Source: Candidatus Dormiibacterota bacterium | GTDB taxonomy: Bacteria > Chloroflexota > Dormibacteria > Dormibacterales > Dormibacteraceae | Reading direction: 5' to 3' | Length of the DNA: 64,000 nt | NCBI GenBank assembly: GCA_003169845.1 | Contig: PNAG01000002.1 | Coordinates: forward strand, 372,001 to 436,000 | Shown: positions 42,565 to 50,779 of the stretch, piece after piece | Layout: each line of letters opens with the position of its first letter | Numbering within the stretch: position 1 is the first letter of the stretch | The notes under the pieces: generated by a model | What the model was told of the DNA's origin: nothing | Database searches by the model: none | What the model saw: the letters and a program-made list of their open reading frames with translations, nothing else | Translations under genes and position numbers: made by a program

Positions 42565-43511
42565 AGAACGAGCGAGATCCCGACCCCTTCGGCTCGAGCC
42601 CGGTCGTAGACGAGCCGTGCCGCGGCCGCGTCCTCAACCGCGTGGCCGGTCGACTTGTAGATGGTGATCTCATCGTTGGACAGCCGGCCCGGCCTGGTCC
42701 CGGCCAGCACCTCGCCGACCTCTGTCACGCCTTCCGGGTCGAGGCCCTGCAGCTCAACGGCCCCTGCGGGCGGCGGAGTGGTCGCGGAGGCGCGCCACTC
42801 GACGAAGACGCGGCCGGAGGCGATCGTCTCGGCGTCAAGCTCCGGCCCCCATGTGCCGCCGACAGAGCTCACGTGAGCACCGGGCTTCAGCCACTCGCGC
42901 CGCAGGATGGGCTCGCGCGCATCGGTGCAGCAGGCAACGACGTCCGCACCGCGCACCGCGGCTTCGAAAGACTCGGCCACCACGGCACGGGGGTGCCGCG
43001 CGGCCAGGATCCTCGCCTTGTCTGAGTCGCGTGACGCGACCCGGATCTCATTGAAATCGCGGATCCGAGGAAACGTCTCGAGGTGCGAGCCGCCCTGCAC
43101 GCCGGCGCCGAGGATCGCCAGCACCGACGCATCTTTCCGAGCCAGGGTGCGCGCGGCGACAGCCGCGGTGCCGCCGGTCCGGATGGCGGTTATGTAGGTG
43201 CCGTCCATTACGGCGACGGGAGCGCCGGTGTCCTCGTCGAAGATCGCGATCAGGCCCTGGTGCGAGGGGAGCCCGCGCGCGTGGTTGGCCGGAAACACAG
43301 AGACGAGCTTCACCTCGAGCGCAACGCCGGGTACATAACCCGGCATGGCGCCCAGGATGCCGCGGTCGCCCACGCGAGCACCGGCTCGCGGCGGCACCGA
43401 GGTCGTTCCCGAGGAGAAAACGACGAGCGCCTTTCCCAGTGCATCGAGCAGCGCATCGACGTCGAGCAGGCGCTCCACGTCTGCGCGGCTCAGGTATAGG
43501 AGCGCACCCAT
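42561..43511 (-). CDS. Ornithine cyclodeaminase / mu-crystallin family protein
   Basis: 316 residues from ATG 43511. The family fold is evident in YLSRADVERLLDVDALLDAL, VELKLVS-like VALEVKLVSVFPANHARGLP, ALMDGTYITAIRTGGTAAVAARTLAR, the Rossmann motif LAILGAGVQGGSHLETF, and VSSVGGTWGPELDAETIASG. Members are NAD(P)-dependent cyclodeaminases, imine reductases or alanine dehydrogenases; proline dehydrogenase lies 10 kb away and is not an operon partner. A TATCAT element 8 nt before the ATG supports this start over upstream in-frame codons. Confidence 0.9.
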   Translation of the reverse strand: MGALLYLSRADVERLLDVDALLDALGKALVVFSSGTTSVPPRAGARVGDRGILGAMPGYVPGVALEVKLVSVFPANHARGLPSHQGLIAIFDEDTGAPVAVMDGTYITAIRTGGTAAVAARTLARKDASVLAILGAGVQGGSHLETFPRIRDFNEIRVASRDSDKARILAARHPRAVVAESFEAAVRGADVVACCTDAREPILRREWLKPGAHVSSVGGTWGPELDAETIASGRVFVEWRASATTPPPAGAVELQGLDPEGVTEVGEVLAGTRPGRLSNDEITIYKSTGHAVEDAAAARLVYDRARAEGVGISLVL

Positions 43512-43519
43512 CGCGGGCG

Positions 43520-43525
43520 ATGATA
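43520..43525 (-). promoter_or_regulatory. -10 element of the cyclodeaminase-like gene
   Basis: TATCAT on the minus strand, 8 nt before the ATG at 43511, in the leaderless layout. Confidence 0.5.
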
Positions 43526-43607
43526 GCTCTGGGCTGGATTTCAATGAGGCGCGCTCATCAATTTTCACGATGGTGGCCGGCGGGGGCGGTCTGTAGCCTC
43601 GGACGCG

Positions 43608-43799
43608 ATGACCGTCTACGACGGAGCCGTGAGGATCCAGGGCAAGGATGGCCGCCAGTTGCACCCCTGGCGCGTCGTCTACCACCGACCTGGGTTCGGG
43701 CTCAGTTACACGACGGTCACTGCCGCGGATGGAGTCAGTGCCGCTGACCGGGCGCTGGCTCTATCCAACCGGCTACGGCCCGGAGACCGCAGCTCCTAG
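43608..43799 (+). CDS. Small hypothetical protein, 63 aa
   Basis: Begins MTVYDGAVRIQGKDGRQLHP and continues WRVVYHRPGFGLSYTTVTAADGVSAADRALAL. It is soluble and rich in aromatic residues at the start. I recognise no family. A TAGCCT element stands 8 nt before the ATG, the same hexamer as upstream of the cimA leader, which supports it being expressed. It is otherwise isolated, with a 195-bp non-coding stretch after it. Confidence 0.5.
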   Translation: MTVYDGAVRIQGKDGRQLHPWRVVYHRPGFGLSYTTVTAADGVSAADRALALSNRLRPGDRSS

Positions 43800-43830
43800 C
43801 CCACTACCTAACTCCAATCCGTTGCATGTA

Positions 43831-43849
43831 GGCCGGATTTATTCCGGCC
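43831..43849. terminator. Perfect 7-bp hairpin after the 63-aa gene
   Basis: GGCCGGATTTATTCCGGCC: arms GGCCGGA (43831-43837) and TCCGGCC (43843-43849), loop TTTAT. It lies 32 bp after the stop of the small gene. It is symmetric, without a T tract, so terminator is a guess. Confidence 0.45.
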
Positions 43850-43907
43850 GTCCCCGCTCGTGCTTAATAGCCACCATGCGTCGCCGGGAGTATCCACTCA
43901 GTCAAGT

Positions 43908-43929
43908 CCCATCGATATATCGGAATGGG
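43908..43929. repeat. Nested palindrome upstream of the MFS gene
   Basis: A perfect 10-bp palindrome CGATATATCG (43913-43922) is flanked by CCCAT (43908-43912) and ATGGG (43925-43929), offset by two bases. It lies ~70 bp upstream of the MFS ATG and may be a repressor operator. Confidence 0.45.
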
Positions 43930-43962
43930 AGCAGCCCTGCGGCGGGAACACGCACGGCGATA

Positions 43963-43987
43963 AGGCAAAACCATCCGGTTCTTGCCT
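43963..43987. repeat. Imperfect dyad abutting the MFS -10 region
   Basis: AGGCAA (43963-43968) and TTGCCT (43982-43987) flank an AACC/GGTT inner dyad. TATAAA follows directly at 43990-43995 and touches the annotated ATG. This looks like an operator over the promoter of the exporter, such as a drug-responsive repressor would use. Confidence 0.45.
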
Positions 43988-43994
43988 CATATAA

Positions 43995-45203
43995 ATGAGG
44001 GGCTTTCTCCGGAACGGCAAGTTGCTGACGTTGATGCTTGGCCACCTCACGGTCGACACGTACGCCGGTGTCATCCCCGTCATGTATCCACTGTTGATCG
44101 GACGGTTCAAGCTCAGCCTGGCCACGGTCGGGCTGGTCAGCCTTGCGTACAGCGGGATGGCCGCAGTGTCGCAACCGCTGTTCGGATTTCTCGCCGATCG
44201 CTTCGGGACGCGATTCACGGGCCTCGCGCTCGGATGGACCGCCCTCACGTTCTCGCTGGTCGGCTTTGTGACCACCTTTCCACTGCTGCTTCTGCTGGCG
44301 TTCGCTTCGGGCCTTGGGTCAGGCGCGTTCCACCCGATGGGCGCCCTCGATGTCCGCGCGCTTCTACCCGTGTGGCGGCGCAGCGCGGGCATGTCCGTTT
44401 ACGTCACGGCGGGCACCGTGGGCGTCGCGATCGGGCCGCTCATCGGAATCCTGGGGTTCGGCCTCTTCGGGATTCACGGCACGGGCTTGCTGATCGTTCC
44501 CGGCCTGGCCACAGGCGGTTACCTGCTCTGGCGCATGCGCGGCACCGTAAGAGGGACCACGAGTGCCGCGGTCCATCTCGCGACGGGCGCCCAGCGCGTG
44601 CCTGTCTTCGCGCTTGCAGTAGTGATCGGGGTGATGATGTCCCGCAGCTGGACCGTCAACGTCTTCCAGGCCTTCACGCCGACCTGGTACAAGCTGCTGG
44701 GATACGGCCCCGAGTTCTACGGGCCGCTCGCCACGACGCTGGTGCTCGCCAGCGCGGTCGGCACGGTGGGCTGTGGCACGCTCGCCGACCGGTTTGGGCG
44801 ACGGACAGTCATCCTCGTGACCCTCGTGCTGAGCGCTCCGGCGATCTTCCTCTACACGGCATATCCGGGGCCCTGGGCATTCGCCAGCGCGATCCTGATC
44901 GGCTTCCTCGCCGCGTCGACGGCGCCTCTCATGCTCTTGATGGCGCAGCAGCTCATGGCCGACCGCGCAGGTCTGGCCTCAGGCCTCGTGATGGGACTCG
45001 GGTTTGTCACCGGCGCTATCGGAATCCCGATCAATGGAGCCATCGCGGACTCGATCGGGTTGCAGAAATCGCTGATGACTCACGTCGCGCTCGTCATCGT
45101 GACGATCGCCATCGCGTGGTTTCTTCCGAGCGAAGCGGAGATGGAGCGTCACTCGGGCGAGCATGAGCCTCAGCGAGCGCAGCCCACGCCCGGCGTGCCC
45201 TGA
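43995..45203 (+). CDS. MFS transporter, fosmidomycin-resistance-like
   Basis: 402 residues, about 12 TM segments. The first helix LLTLMLGHLTVDTYAGVIPVMYPLLI resembles Fsr-type exporters; the A-motif is in FGFLADRFGTRFTGLALGW and its repeat in CGTLADRFGRRTVILVTLVL. Probably a drug or metabolite exporter. The ATG at 43995 touches a TATAAA element, so the real start may be a downstream TTG (about 44014, before LLTLML) or the promoter lies elsewhere. The 3' end overlaps the convergent PAP2 gene by 110 bp. Confidence 0.88.
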   Translation: MRGFLRNGKLLTLMLGHLTVDTYAGVIPVMYPLLIGRFKLSLATVGLVSLAYSGMAAVSQPLFGFLADRFGTRFTGLALGWTALTFSLVGFVTTFPLLLLLAFASGLGSGAFHPMGALDVRALLPVWRRSAGMSVYVTAGTVGVAIGPLIGILGFGLFGIHGTGLLIVPGLATGGYLLWRMRGTVRGTTSAAVHLATGAQRVPVFALAVVIGVMMSRSWTVNVFQAFTPTWYKLLGYGPEFYGPLATTLVLASAVGTVGCGTLADRFGRRTVILVTLVLSAPAIFLYTAYPGPWAFASAILIGFLAASTAPLMLLMAQQLMADRAGLASGLVMGLGFVTGAIGIPINGAIADSIGLQKSLMTHVALVIVTIAIAWFLPSEAEMERHSGEHEPQRAQPTPGVP

Positions 45204-45921
45204 TCATCCTGACGATCGTGATCGCCATGGCGGCATAGGCGATTCCGCCGACGACATCCGTCACGTAATGCTCGCCCAGGTAGACAACGGCCAGCCATAC
45301 GACCACTGCCCATGCATATAGAAGCGTTCCCACCACCCGGTTTCGCTGCCAGGCGGCTGCGGCAGCCACCACCGGGAATCCGGCGTGAAGGGAAGGGAAG
45401 GCCGCGTACAGGTTGTAGTCGTGGTTGGAGTAGAGCCAAAGCAGGCTCGACGGCAGGCCGCTCCTCTGGATCGCGTCATCGATCACGTGACGGACGGCCG
45501 AGGGTTGTGCGAGCCACGGCGGGCTGGTGGGCGCGACCACGTACGTCGCGAAAGCCATTGCGCAGAGGATCACCAGCGTGAAGCCGAACCGGCTGAACGC
45601 GTCGCGATCCTTCGCCCATAGCCACGCACCGACCGCGATGGGCAGCAGGAAATGAGCTCCGTAGACGAGGCTGCCCGCGTCCTCGAGCAGATCGCGGTCG
45701 GCAAGGCTCGCGGCCGCCGCCTGCAGGATGAGTGTCGGCTCGTAGCCGTCGAACAGGTGCCGATCGAACGGGGCCAGGTTGTGCGGCGGCACTCCGATCG
45801 CGGACGCGAGGTCGCGCATGACCTCGTAGGCGACCAGCAGTCCCACGAATGGCGCCCACCCACGGAGCAGCGCCAAAAAACCGCGTGGCCGCGTTGCAAT
45901 GGCCACCGCGTCATTTGTCAC
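45094..45921 (-). CDS. PAP2-family phosphatase / inositol phosphorylceramide synthase-like
   Basis: 275 residues from GTG 45921 (GTG 45927 is possible). Six hydrophobic segments. The phosphatase motifs are NLYAAFPSLHAGFPVVAAAA (SxxH) and AVVYLGEHYVTDVVGG (the GEHYxxD C3 motif). The arrangement, with YVVAPTSPPWLA before them, is that of the AUR1-like group acting on lipid phosphates at the membrane. The polar C-terminal tail (ARPSDAPSPLRSEETTRW) is encoded antisense to the last 37 codons of the MFS gene. Confidence 0.88.
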   Translation of the reverse strand: MTNDAVAIATRPRGFLALLRGWAPFVGLLVAYEVMRDLASAIGVPPHNLAPFDRHLFDGYEPTLILQAAAASLADRDLLEDAGSLVYGAHFLLPIAVGAWLWAKDRDAFSRFGFTLVILCAMAFATYVVAPTSPPWLAQPSAVRHVIDDAIQRSGLPSSLLWLYSNHDYNLYAAFPSLHAGFPVVAAAAAWQRNRVVGTLLYAWAVVVWLAVVYLGEHYVTDVVGGIAYAAMAITIVRMIRARRAWAALAEAHARPSDAPSPLRSEETTRWRSSR

Positions 45922-45983
45922 GGGCACAATTAGCTTCCTTTCGTGAATGCGTTCCGGCTGAGTGAAGAGAGTAGGACAGTCGA

Positions 45984-46880
45984 GTGGACCTGACGACCGG
46001 CGACCAGATCGAGATCGACGTACGCGACGACGCGGCGGCCATGACAAGCCTTTTCGCGCTGCCTGCGCCGGCACGTATGGACGCTCTGGCTTCCATGCGC
46101 GGGATCTCGGCGTTCGACGAGGAGCCGATGAAGCTGCTCAAGCAGATCCACGAGCAGGGCGACGGCTTTCGCGTCAACGTCGACGACCCCCGCTATCCCC
46201 AGGCTCTGCAGCGACTCGTCCAGGCCGACGCCTGGGGCCAGCTCCGCCGCGACCTGGCGCGAGCGTGGGAGTACCAGCGGTCCGTCCTTCCCGGCATCCG
46301 GCACCCGGATCGGGTCGAGGTGGTGCTCACGCTGGGCAATCCGGACGAGCCGATCTTCATGGAGCGGACGCTCGGCTATTACGGCATGGGTGCGACACCG
46401 GGCAGCATCTGGCTGGTGGCGTGGCCCACCGAATACAACGTGACCCGCATAGGGCCCTGCGGCGTGCACGAGCTCGCCCACAACCTGCGGACCCCGAACG
46501 TGGAGACGCAGTTCAACCTCGCGGAATGGGTCGTCCAGGAAGGCATGGCCGAGGTGTTCACCGCCGAGGTCTGCGGCGCGGATTCGACGGGTGCGTGGTA
46601 TGCGGGGGTGACCGGAGCCGCTCTCGATGCGGCCTTTGACAAGGTCACGGGAGCTTTTGGGACCGGCAGCTCGTTTGCCGACTGGACCGGGTACGTGCTC
46701 GGGGACGATGTGGCCGGGCGAATGGGGCGGCGGCCGATGGGCATTCCGCACATGGGCGGCTACGCGGTCGGCCGGCGGATCGTCGAGCGCTACCTGGAGA
46801 AGACGGGACTCAAAGCGGCGCAGGCGATTGTCAGGCCGACCGCCGAGATTCTCGCAGGCGCGGGGATCGCCTCAGGCTGA
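45984..46880 (+). CDS. Putative Zn-dependent protease (DUF2268-like)
   Basis: 298 residues from GTG 45984. The catalytic motif is CGVHELAHNLR (HExxH) near residue 168, with a downstream Glu in WVVQEGMAEVFTAE as probable third ligand. DYVLGD-like segments GYVLGDDVAGRMG and MGGYAVGRRIVERYLEKTG are typical of DUF2268 proteins, predicted cytosolic or secreted Zn proteases. No signal peptide is visible. It is followed within 25 bp by the truncated haemoglobin gene. Confidence 0.8.
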   Translation: MDLTTGDQIEIDVRDDAAAMTSLFALPAPARMDALASMRGISAFDEEPMKLLKQIHEQGDGFRVNVDDPRYPQALQRLVQADAWGQLRRDLARAWEYQRSVLPGIRHPDRVEVVLTLGNPDEPIFMERTLGYYGMGATPGSIWLVAWPTEYNVTRIGPCGVHELAHNLRTPNVETQFNLAEWVVQEGMAEVFTAEVCGADSTGAWYAGVTGAALDAAFDKVTGAFGTGSSFADWTGYVLGDDVAGRMGRRPMGIPHMGGYAVGRRIVERYLEKTGLKAAQAIVRPTAEILAGAGIASG

Positions 46881-46890
46881 GGTTGGCACG

Positions 46891-46896
46891 TAGCAT
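46891..46896 (+). promoter_or_regulatory. -10 element of the truncated haemoglobin gene
   Basis: TAGCAT, 7 nt before GTG 46904, in the leaderless layout. It would fall inside the coding region if the upstream TTG (46883) were used, so it favours the GTG. Confidence 0.5.
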
Positions 46897-46903
46897 CGGG
46901 ACA

Positions 46904-47287
46904 GTGTTGAATCGCAGCGTCTACGAGCTCGCGGGCGGCGAGCCGGCATTCCGGCTGCTCGTCAAGCGGTTCTACGCGCGCGTCGCGAAGGACGAGCTGC
47001 TGCGCGCCGTGTATCCCGACGAAGACCTTTCAGGTGCGACCGAGCGGCTGTCCCTCTTCTTGATCCAGTACTGGGGCGGGCCGCCAACGTACAGCGAGCT
47101 CCGCGGCCATCCACGGTTGAGGCTGCGCCACCAGCCGTTTGCCATCGGCCGCAAAGAGCGCGATGCCTGGCTCGGTCACATGACCGCCGCGGTTGATTCC
47201 CTCGAGCTCGCACCGGCCGTGCGCAAGGCCCTGCTCGATTACTTCGAGACGGCGTCGACGGCGATGATCAATCAGCCGGTTCCCTGA
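46904..47287 (+). CDS. Truncated haemoglobin, group II (trHbO)
   Basis: 127 residues from GTG 46904. The fold is clear: LAGGEPAFRLLVKRFYARVAKDELL (B helix with Tyr B10), DLSGATERLSLFLIQYWGGP with the group II Trp-Gly-Gly-Pro, and the proximal His in RLRLRHQPFAIGRKERDAWL. trHbO proteins bind O2 or NO and are linked to respiration or NO detoxification. Its stop overlaps the convergent DUF2254-like gene by 20 bp. Confidence 0.93.
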   Translation: MLNRSVYELAGGEPAFRLLVKRFYARVAKDELLRAVYPDEDLSGATERLSLFLIQYWGGPPTYSELRGHPRLRLRHQPFAIGRKERDAWLGHMTAAVDSLELAPAVRKALLDYFETASTAMINQPVP

Positions 47288-49004
47288 CAGGGGGGGTCTC
47301 TGCGCGGACTGGTGCCGCCGCAGCTTTAGGACCGGCGACCGCCGGCGTCGCGTTAGGCTCGGGCGGGACGAGGGCCGGCACGAGCGTGGCGATCTCCTCG
47401 AGCTCGACAGCCAGCCCGTTGCCCGTCGCCTTGGCGCGGCGGAGCGCCGCGCGGAGGCGGGGAATCTCGGCTCGCAGCGGCTGCTCGACCCAGTCGAACG
47501 CGATCACGCGCTCGTTGACCTCCCAGAAAAGTCCGTTCTGCATGGACTCCATCCGGTCGAGGGCGGCGTCCACGAAATCTGGCGATGCGGCCGCGATACC
47601 CTCGACCAGCACGTGAGCGACGTCTTTCTGCTCGGCGGCCATCGCCCAGAACGTGAGCTTGGCGACTCCTTTGAACATTCCGTTGAGCCCGATCGGGCGG
47701 GCATTGGGGGTCAGGTCGAGCAGGTTTCGCACGAGCAGCCGCGCCAGCCGGAGGGTCACCTGCGGGTCGCGAGCCCGCGCCTCGATGGCCAGGTCCGCGA
47801 CGTCTTCCGCCGCGGCCCCCAGGGTCGCGGGCATACCCGCCTCGTCGAAATGGCGGCCGTAGCGGAGCAGGTGGGCGGCCGCCTCCACCGAGAGATCGGG
47901 ACGCCACTCCAGCGCGCCGATCGCGAACCTCCGGTACTCGTTCATGATCCCCGACGCGAAGGTGGGGGCCGACCGGTTGATGGACGCTCGAAGGTACGTG
48001 TTGAAGAACCGCATGCACAGCTCGGCGAGCTCTGAGTCGCCCGCCTGGATGGCGGCGATGCCGGCGTCGCGAGTGGCCACCGCGATCGCGTGCACCGCTT
48101 CCTTCCGGTGCACGGGAGTGAGACCAACCATGTCGACGAAGCTCGACATGATGGTGTAGGCAAACCACGTCTGCGCCCGGTTCACCTCGGCCACAATCTG
48201 GTCGGACGCGCCCGGCATCTCGGCGTGGCTGACCTGGAACCACTCTGGCGCGAATCCCTTTTTGACGGTCAGGTACTCCTCCGCGACGAAGCGGCCCAAT
48301 ACGTCGATCGTGAGGACGCACACCGGCATGTCTCCAAGCTGGATCGATCCGAAGGCGATGTCCGTGACCTGCGCGATCGAAGTCATGAGCGCGCCTCGAT
48401 GCCGGCGCACATGGCGGCCGTTGGCGCTGGCTCGGAGCTCTCGCTTGGCCCGTCGCATGATGCTCTCGACGAGGGTCTCGGCCCGCATCACCTCGAAGAT
48501 GTAGCTGACGTATGGCAGGAGGATCGCGAAGTTCATGAGGGCGAGCACCTCGGCGACGGCCACGCTCAAGATCGGTGTGTAGTTGACCTTCACCTCGCTG
48601 CGGACCAGGAACGTATAGAGGATCGAGGCAAGGGCGAAGCTGAGCACCAGCGCATTGAGTGGATTGCGCGTGAAGATCCCGATGATGCGGGGCGAGTACC
48701 TGGATGACGTCGTCTGGATACCGAAGACCACCGCGACGATGACGATGCTCAGCACCACGCCTTCTGCGCCGCCGACCAGTCCGAGCACTCCTCCCGCGGC
48801 GGTAGGGTCAGGCGTGAAGAAATCCCGGATCGATATGTAGTGGATCGCGTCGAGCACGCCGAAGAGGAGGAACAGCATCACCGCCACCGAGACCAGTGCC
48901 AGGCCGGGCAGCGCGGCCGTGACCCAGCCGATCGCCCCGCCGCGATCCGGTGGCCGCAAGCTCGACGTCCGCGCTTCTTGACCCGGGGTGCTCAACACGG
49001 CCAC
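47268..49004 (-). CDS. DUF2254-like membrane protein
   Basis: 578 residues from GTG 49004 (GTG 48998 also fits). Four N-terminal TM segments span about residues 25-190, with the TSSRYSPRIIGIFTRNPLN motif I associate with DUF2254. The C-terminal ~380 residues are cytoplasmic and largely helical (VTDIAFGSIQLGDMPVCVLTID, RAQTWFAYTIMSSFVDM). The protein ends in a Pro/Ala-rich tail. Function unknown. A TAGGAT element lies 4 or 10 nt from the two candidate starts. Confidence 0.75.
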   Translation of the reverse strand: MAVLSTPGQEARTSSLRPPDRGGAIGWVTAALPGLALVSVAVMLFLLFGVLDAIHYISIRDFFTPDPTAAGGVLGLVGGAEGVVLSIVIVAVVFGIQTTSSRYSPRIIGIFTRNPLNALVLSFALASILYTFLVRSEVKVNYTPILSVAVAEVLALMNFAILLPYVSYIFEVMRAETLVESIMRRAKRELRASANGRHVRRHRGALMTSIAQVTDIAFGSIQLGDMPVCVLTIDVLGRFVAEEYLTVKKGFAPEWFQVSHAEMPGASDQIVAEVNRAQTWFAYTIMSSFVDMVGLTPVHRKEAVHAIAVATRDAGIAAIQAGDSELAELCMRFFNTYLRASINRSAPTFASGIMNEYRRFAIGALEWRPDLSVEAAAHLLRYGRHFDEAGMPATLGAAAEDVADLAIEARARDPQVTLRLARLLVRNLLDLTPNARPIGLNGMFKGVAKLTFWAMAAEQKDVAHVLVEGIAAASPDFVDAALDRMESMQNGLFWEVNERVIAFDWVEQPLRAEIPRLRAALRRAKATGNGLAVELEEIATLVPALVPPEPNATPAVAGPKAAAAPVRAETPPVREPAD

Positions 49005-49035
49005 GGCGATCCTAAGCCGTTAGCACGTTGATGGC

Positions 49036-49041
49036 TACATT
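49036..49041 (+). promoter_or_regulatory. -10 element of the HAD gene
   Basis: TACATT, 7 nt before TTG 49049. With this start the protein begins at its catalytic first strand, as is common in the HAD family. Confidence 0.5.
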
Positions 49042-49048
49042 TAGTCGG

Positions 49049-49720
49049 TTGATCCGTGCGATCGTCTTCGATTTCGACGGCCTCATCCTTGATACGGAGG
49101 AGCCGATCTACCGGTCCTGGCTCGAGGTCTACCAGGCATACGGGGAAGACCTTCCGTTCGAGCGCTGGGTGCAGACGGTCGGTTCGACGAATGCCGGCTT
49201 TCATCCGCAGCATCACCTCGAAGAGCGCCTCGGCCAGTCGCTGCCGAAAGAGGTGCTGGATCGCCGTATCGGACGGCGGACTGAGATGATCCTCGCCCAG
49301 GAGGTGTTGCCCGGCGTCACGCGGCACCTCGAGGAGGCGAAGGCGATGGGCCTGAAGCTTGGCGTGGCCTCGAGCTCCACGAACGAGTGGGTGAGAGGCC
49401 ACCTCGCGCGCCTGGGCATCCTGGAGCGCTTCGACTGCATGCGATGCCGGGACGACGTGGCCAACGCGAAACCCGAGCCCGACCTGTATATCGCGGTCCT
49501 CGATTGCCTCGGCGTGCCGGCTTCAGAGGCGTTCGCCATCGAAGACTCACCCAACGGAGTGCTGGCCGCCAAGCGAGCGGGTCTGCGCTCTGTCGCCATC
49601 CCCAACTCCATCACCGCCCGCCTCGACCTCGGCCAGGCGGACGTGCTGCTGGGATCGCTCGCGGATGTGACCCTGGCCGAGCTGTTGAGAAAAGTCTCCG
49701 CCGCCTGGCCTGACGACTAG
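49049..49720 (+). CDS. HAD-superfamily hydrolase, beta-phosphoglucomutase-like
   Basis: 223 residues from TTG 49049 (ATG 49031 is possible). Motif I is IRAIVFDFDGLILDTEEP, motif II LGVASSST, motif III KPEPDLYI, and motif IV EDSPNGVLAAKRAGL. A helical cap lies between motifs I and II. The set fits subfamily IA phosphatases such as beta-phosphoglucomutase or sugar-phosphate phosphatases. It is followed 17 bp later by phosphofructokinase, which has its own -10 element. Confidence 0.9.
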   Translation: MIRAIVFDFDGLILDTEEPIYRSWLEVYQAYGEDLPFERWVQTVGSTNAGFHPQHHLEERLGQSLPKEVLDRRIGRRTEMILAQEVLPGVTRHLEEAKAMGLKLGVASSSTNEWVRGHLARLGILERFDCMRCRDDVANAKPEPDLYIAVLDCLGVPASEAFAIEDSPNGVLAAKRAGLRSVAIPNSITARLDLGQADVLLGSLADVTLAELLRKVSAAWPDD

Positions 49721-49725
49721 ACCAT

Positions 49726-49731
49726 TAACCT
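49726..49731 (+). promoter_or_regulatory. -10 element of the phosphofructokinase gene
   Basis: TAACCT, 6 nt before GTG 49738. The identical hexamer occurs 7 nt before the ATG at 59200. Confidence 0.55.
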
Positions 49732-49737
49732 ATCGGC

Positions 49738-50772
49738 GTGCGAATCGGGATCCTCACCGGCGGAGGCGACGCGCCGGGGCTCAACGCTGCGATCAGGGCG
49801 GTAGCCCGGCGTGCCTTCCAGCTCGGGCACCGGGTGAGCGGCGTGCAGAACGGCTGGGCGGGATGCATCGAAGAAGGGCTGATCGACGAGCTGACGCCCG
49901 CCAGCGTGCGCGGCATCCTGCCGCTGGGCGGCACCATCCTCGGTACGTCCAGGACCAACCCCTTGAAAGAGAAGGACGGCATAACGCGGGTGATCCAGGC
50001 GTTAAAGCACGGCGGCATCGACGCGCTGGTTCCCATCGGCGGCGACGACACACTGAGCGTCGCGGCAGCATTGCACGAGGCGGGGTTTCCCACCGTGGGG
50101 GTGCCGAAGACAATCGACAACGACCTGTCCGTTACAGAGTTCTGCATCGGGTTCGACACTGCGGTCGGTGTCGTCACCGAGGCGCTCGACCGGCTGCACA
50201 CGACAGCCTCCGCGCACCATCGCGTGATGGTGGTCGAGGTCATGGGCCGCGACGCGGGCTGGGTGGCGATGATGGGAGGCCTCGCAGGTGGCGCCGACCT
50301 CATCCTCATCCCCGAGTTCGAGGTCACGCTGAGGGAGGTGGTCGCCCATCTGTACCGCCGGCGCGGTGAAGGCAAGCTCTTCAGCATCATCGTGGTCGCC
50401 GAGGGCGCCAAGGTCCCGGAGCTGGAGGCGGATGGTGGCGGGCAGGCCGAGAAGGATGCTTTCGGTCACGTTCGTCTCTCCAAGCGGGGGATCGGCGACC
50501 TGCTCTCCGGAAACGTCGAGCGCGAGACCGGCTTCGAGACGAGGGTGACGGTGCTCGGGCACCTGCAGCGCGGCGGCTCGCCATCACCCACGGACAGGAT
50601 CTGGGCGACTCGTCTCGGCGTGGCGGCGGTGGAGCTGATCGTCGCAGGGAAAAGCGGTGTGATCCCGATCCGCCGCAATGGCGGCGTCGAGGTGGTGCCG
50701 CTGGCGGACGTGGTCAAGGAGACCCGTCGAGTCCCCAAGGAGCTTTACGAACTGAGCCGGGTCTTCGAGTAG
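49738..50772 (+). CDS. 6-phosphofructokinase, PPi- or mixed-type
   Basis: 344 residues. GILTGGGDAPGLNAAIRAV is the nucleotide loop, PKTIDNDL the catalytic loop, EVMGRDAGWVA and LGHLQRGGSPSPTDR later blocks. The residue after GGD is Asp in PIGGDDTLSVA, and the catalytic loop begins PK. ATP-specific enzymes usually have GGDGS and PGTIDND; GGDD with PKT is the pattern of PPi-dependent or mixed-substrate enzymes. It phosphorylates fructose 6-phosphate in glycolysis, perhaps reversibly. Start is GTG 49738, with a -10 element 6 nt upstream. Confidence 0.92.
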   Translation: MRIGILTGGGDAPGLNAAIRAVARRAFQLGHRVSGVQNGWAGCIEEGLIDELTPASVRGILPLGGTILGTSRTNPLKEKDGITRVIQALKHGGIDALVPIGGDDTLSVAAALHEAGFPTVGVPKTIDNDLSVTEFCIGFDTAVGVVTEALDRLHTTASAHHRVMVVEVMGRDAGWVAMMGGLAGGADLILIPEFEVTLREVVAHLYRRRGEGKLFSIIVVAEGAKVPELEADGGGQAEKDAFGHVRLSKRGIGDLLSGNVERETGFETRVTVLGHLQRGGSPSPTDRIWATRLGVAAVELIVAGKSGVIPIRRNGGVEVVPLADVVKETRRVPKELYELSRVFE

Positions 50773-50779
50773 AGCGAAC

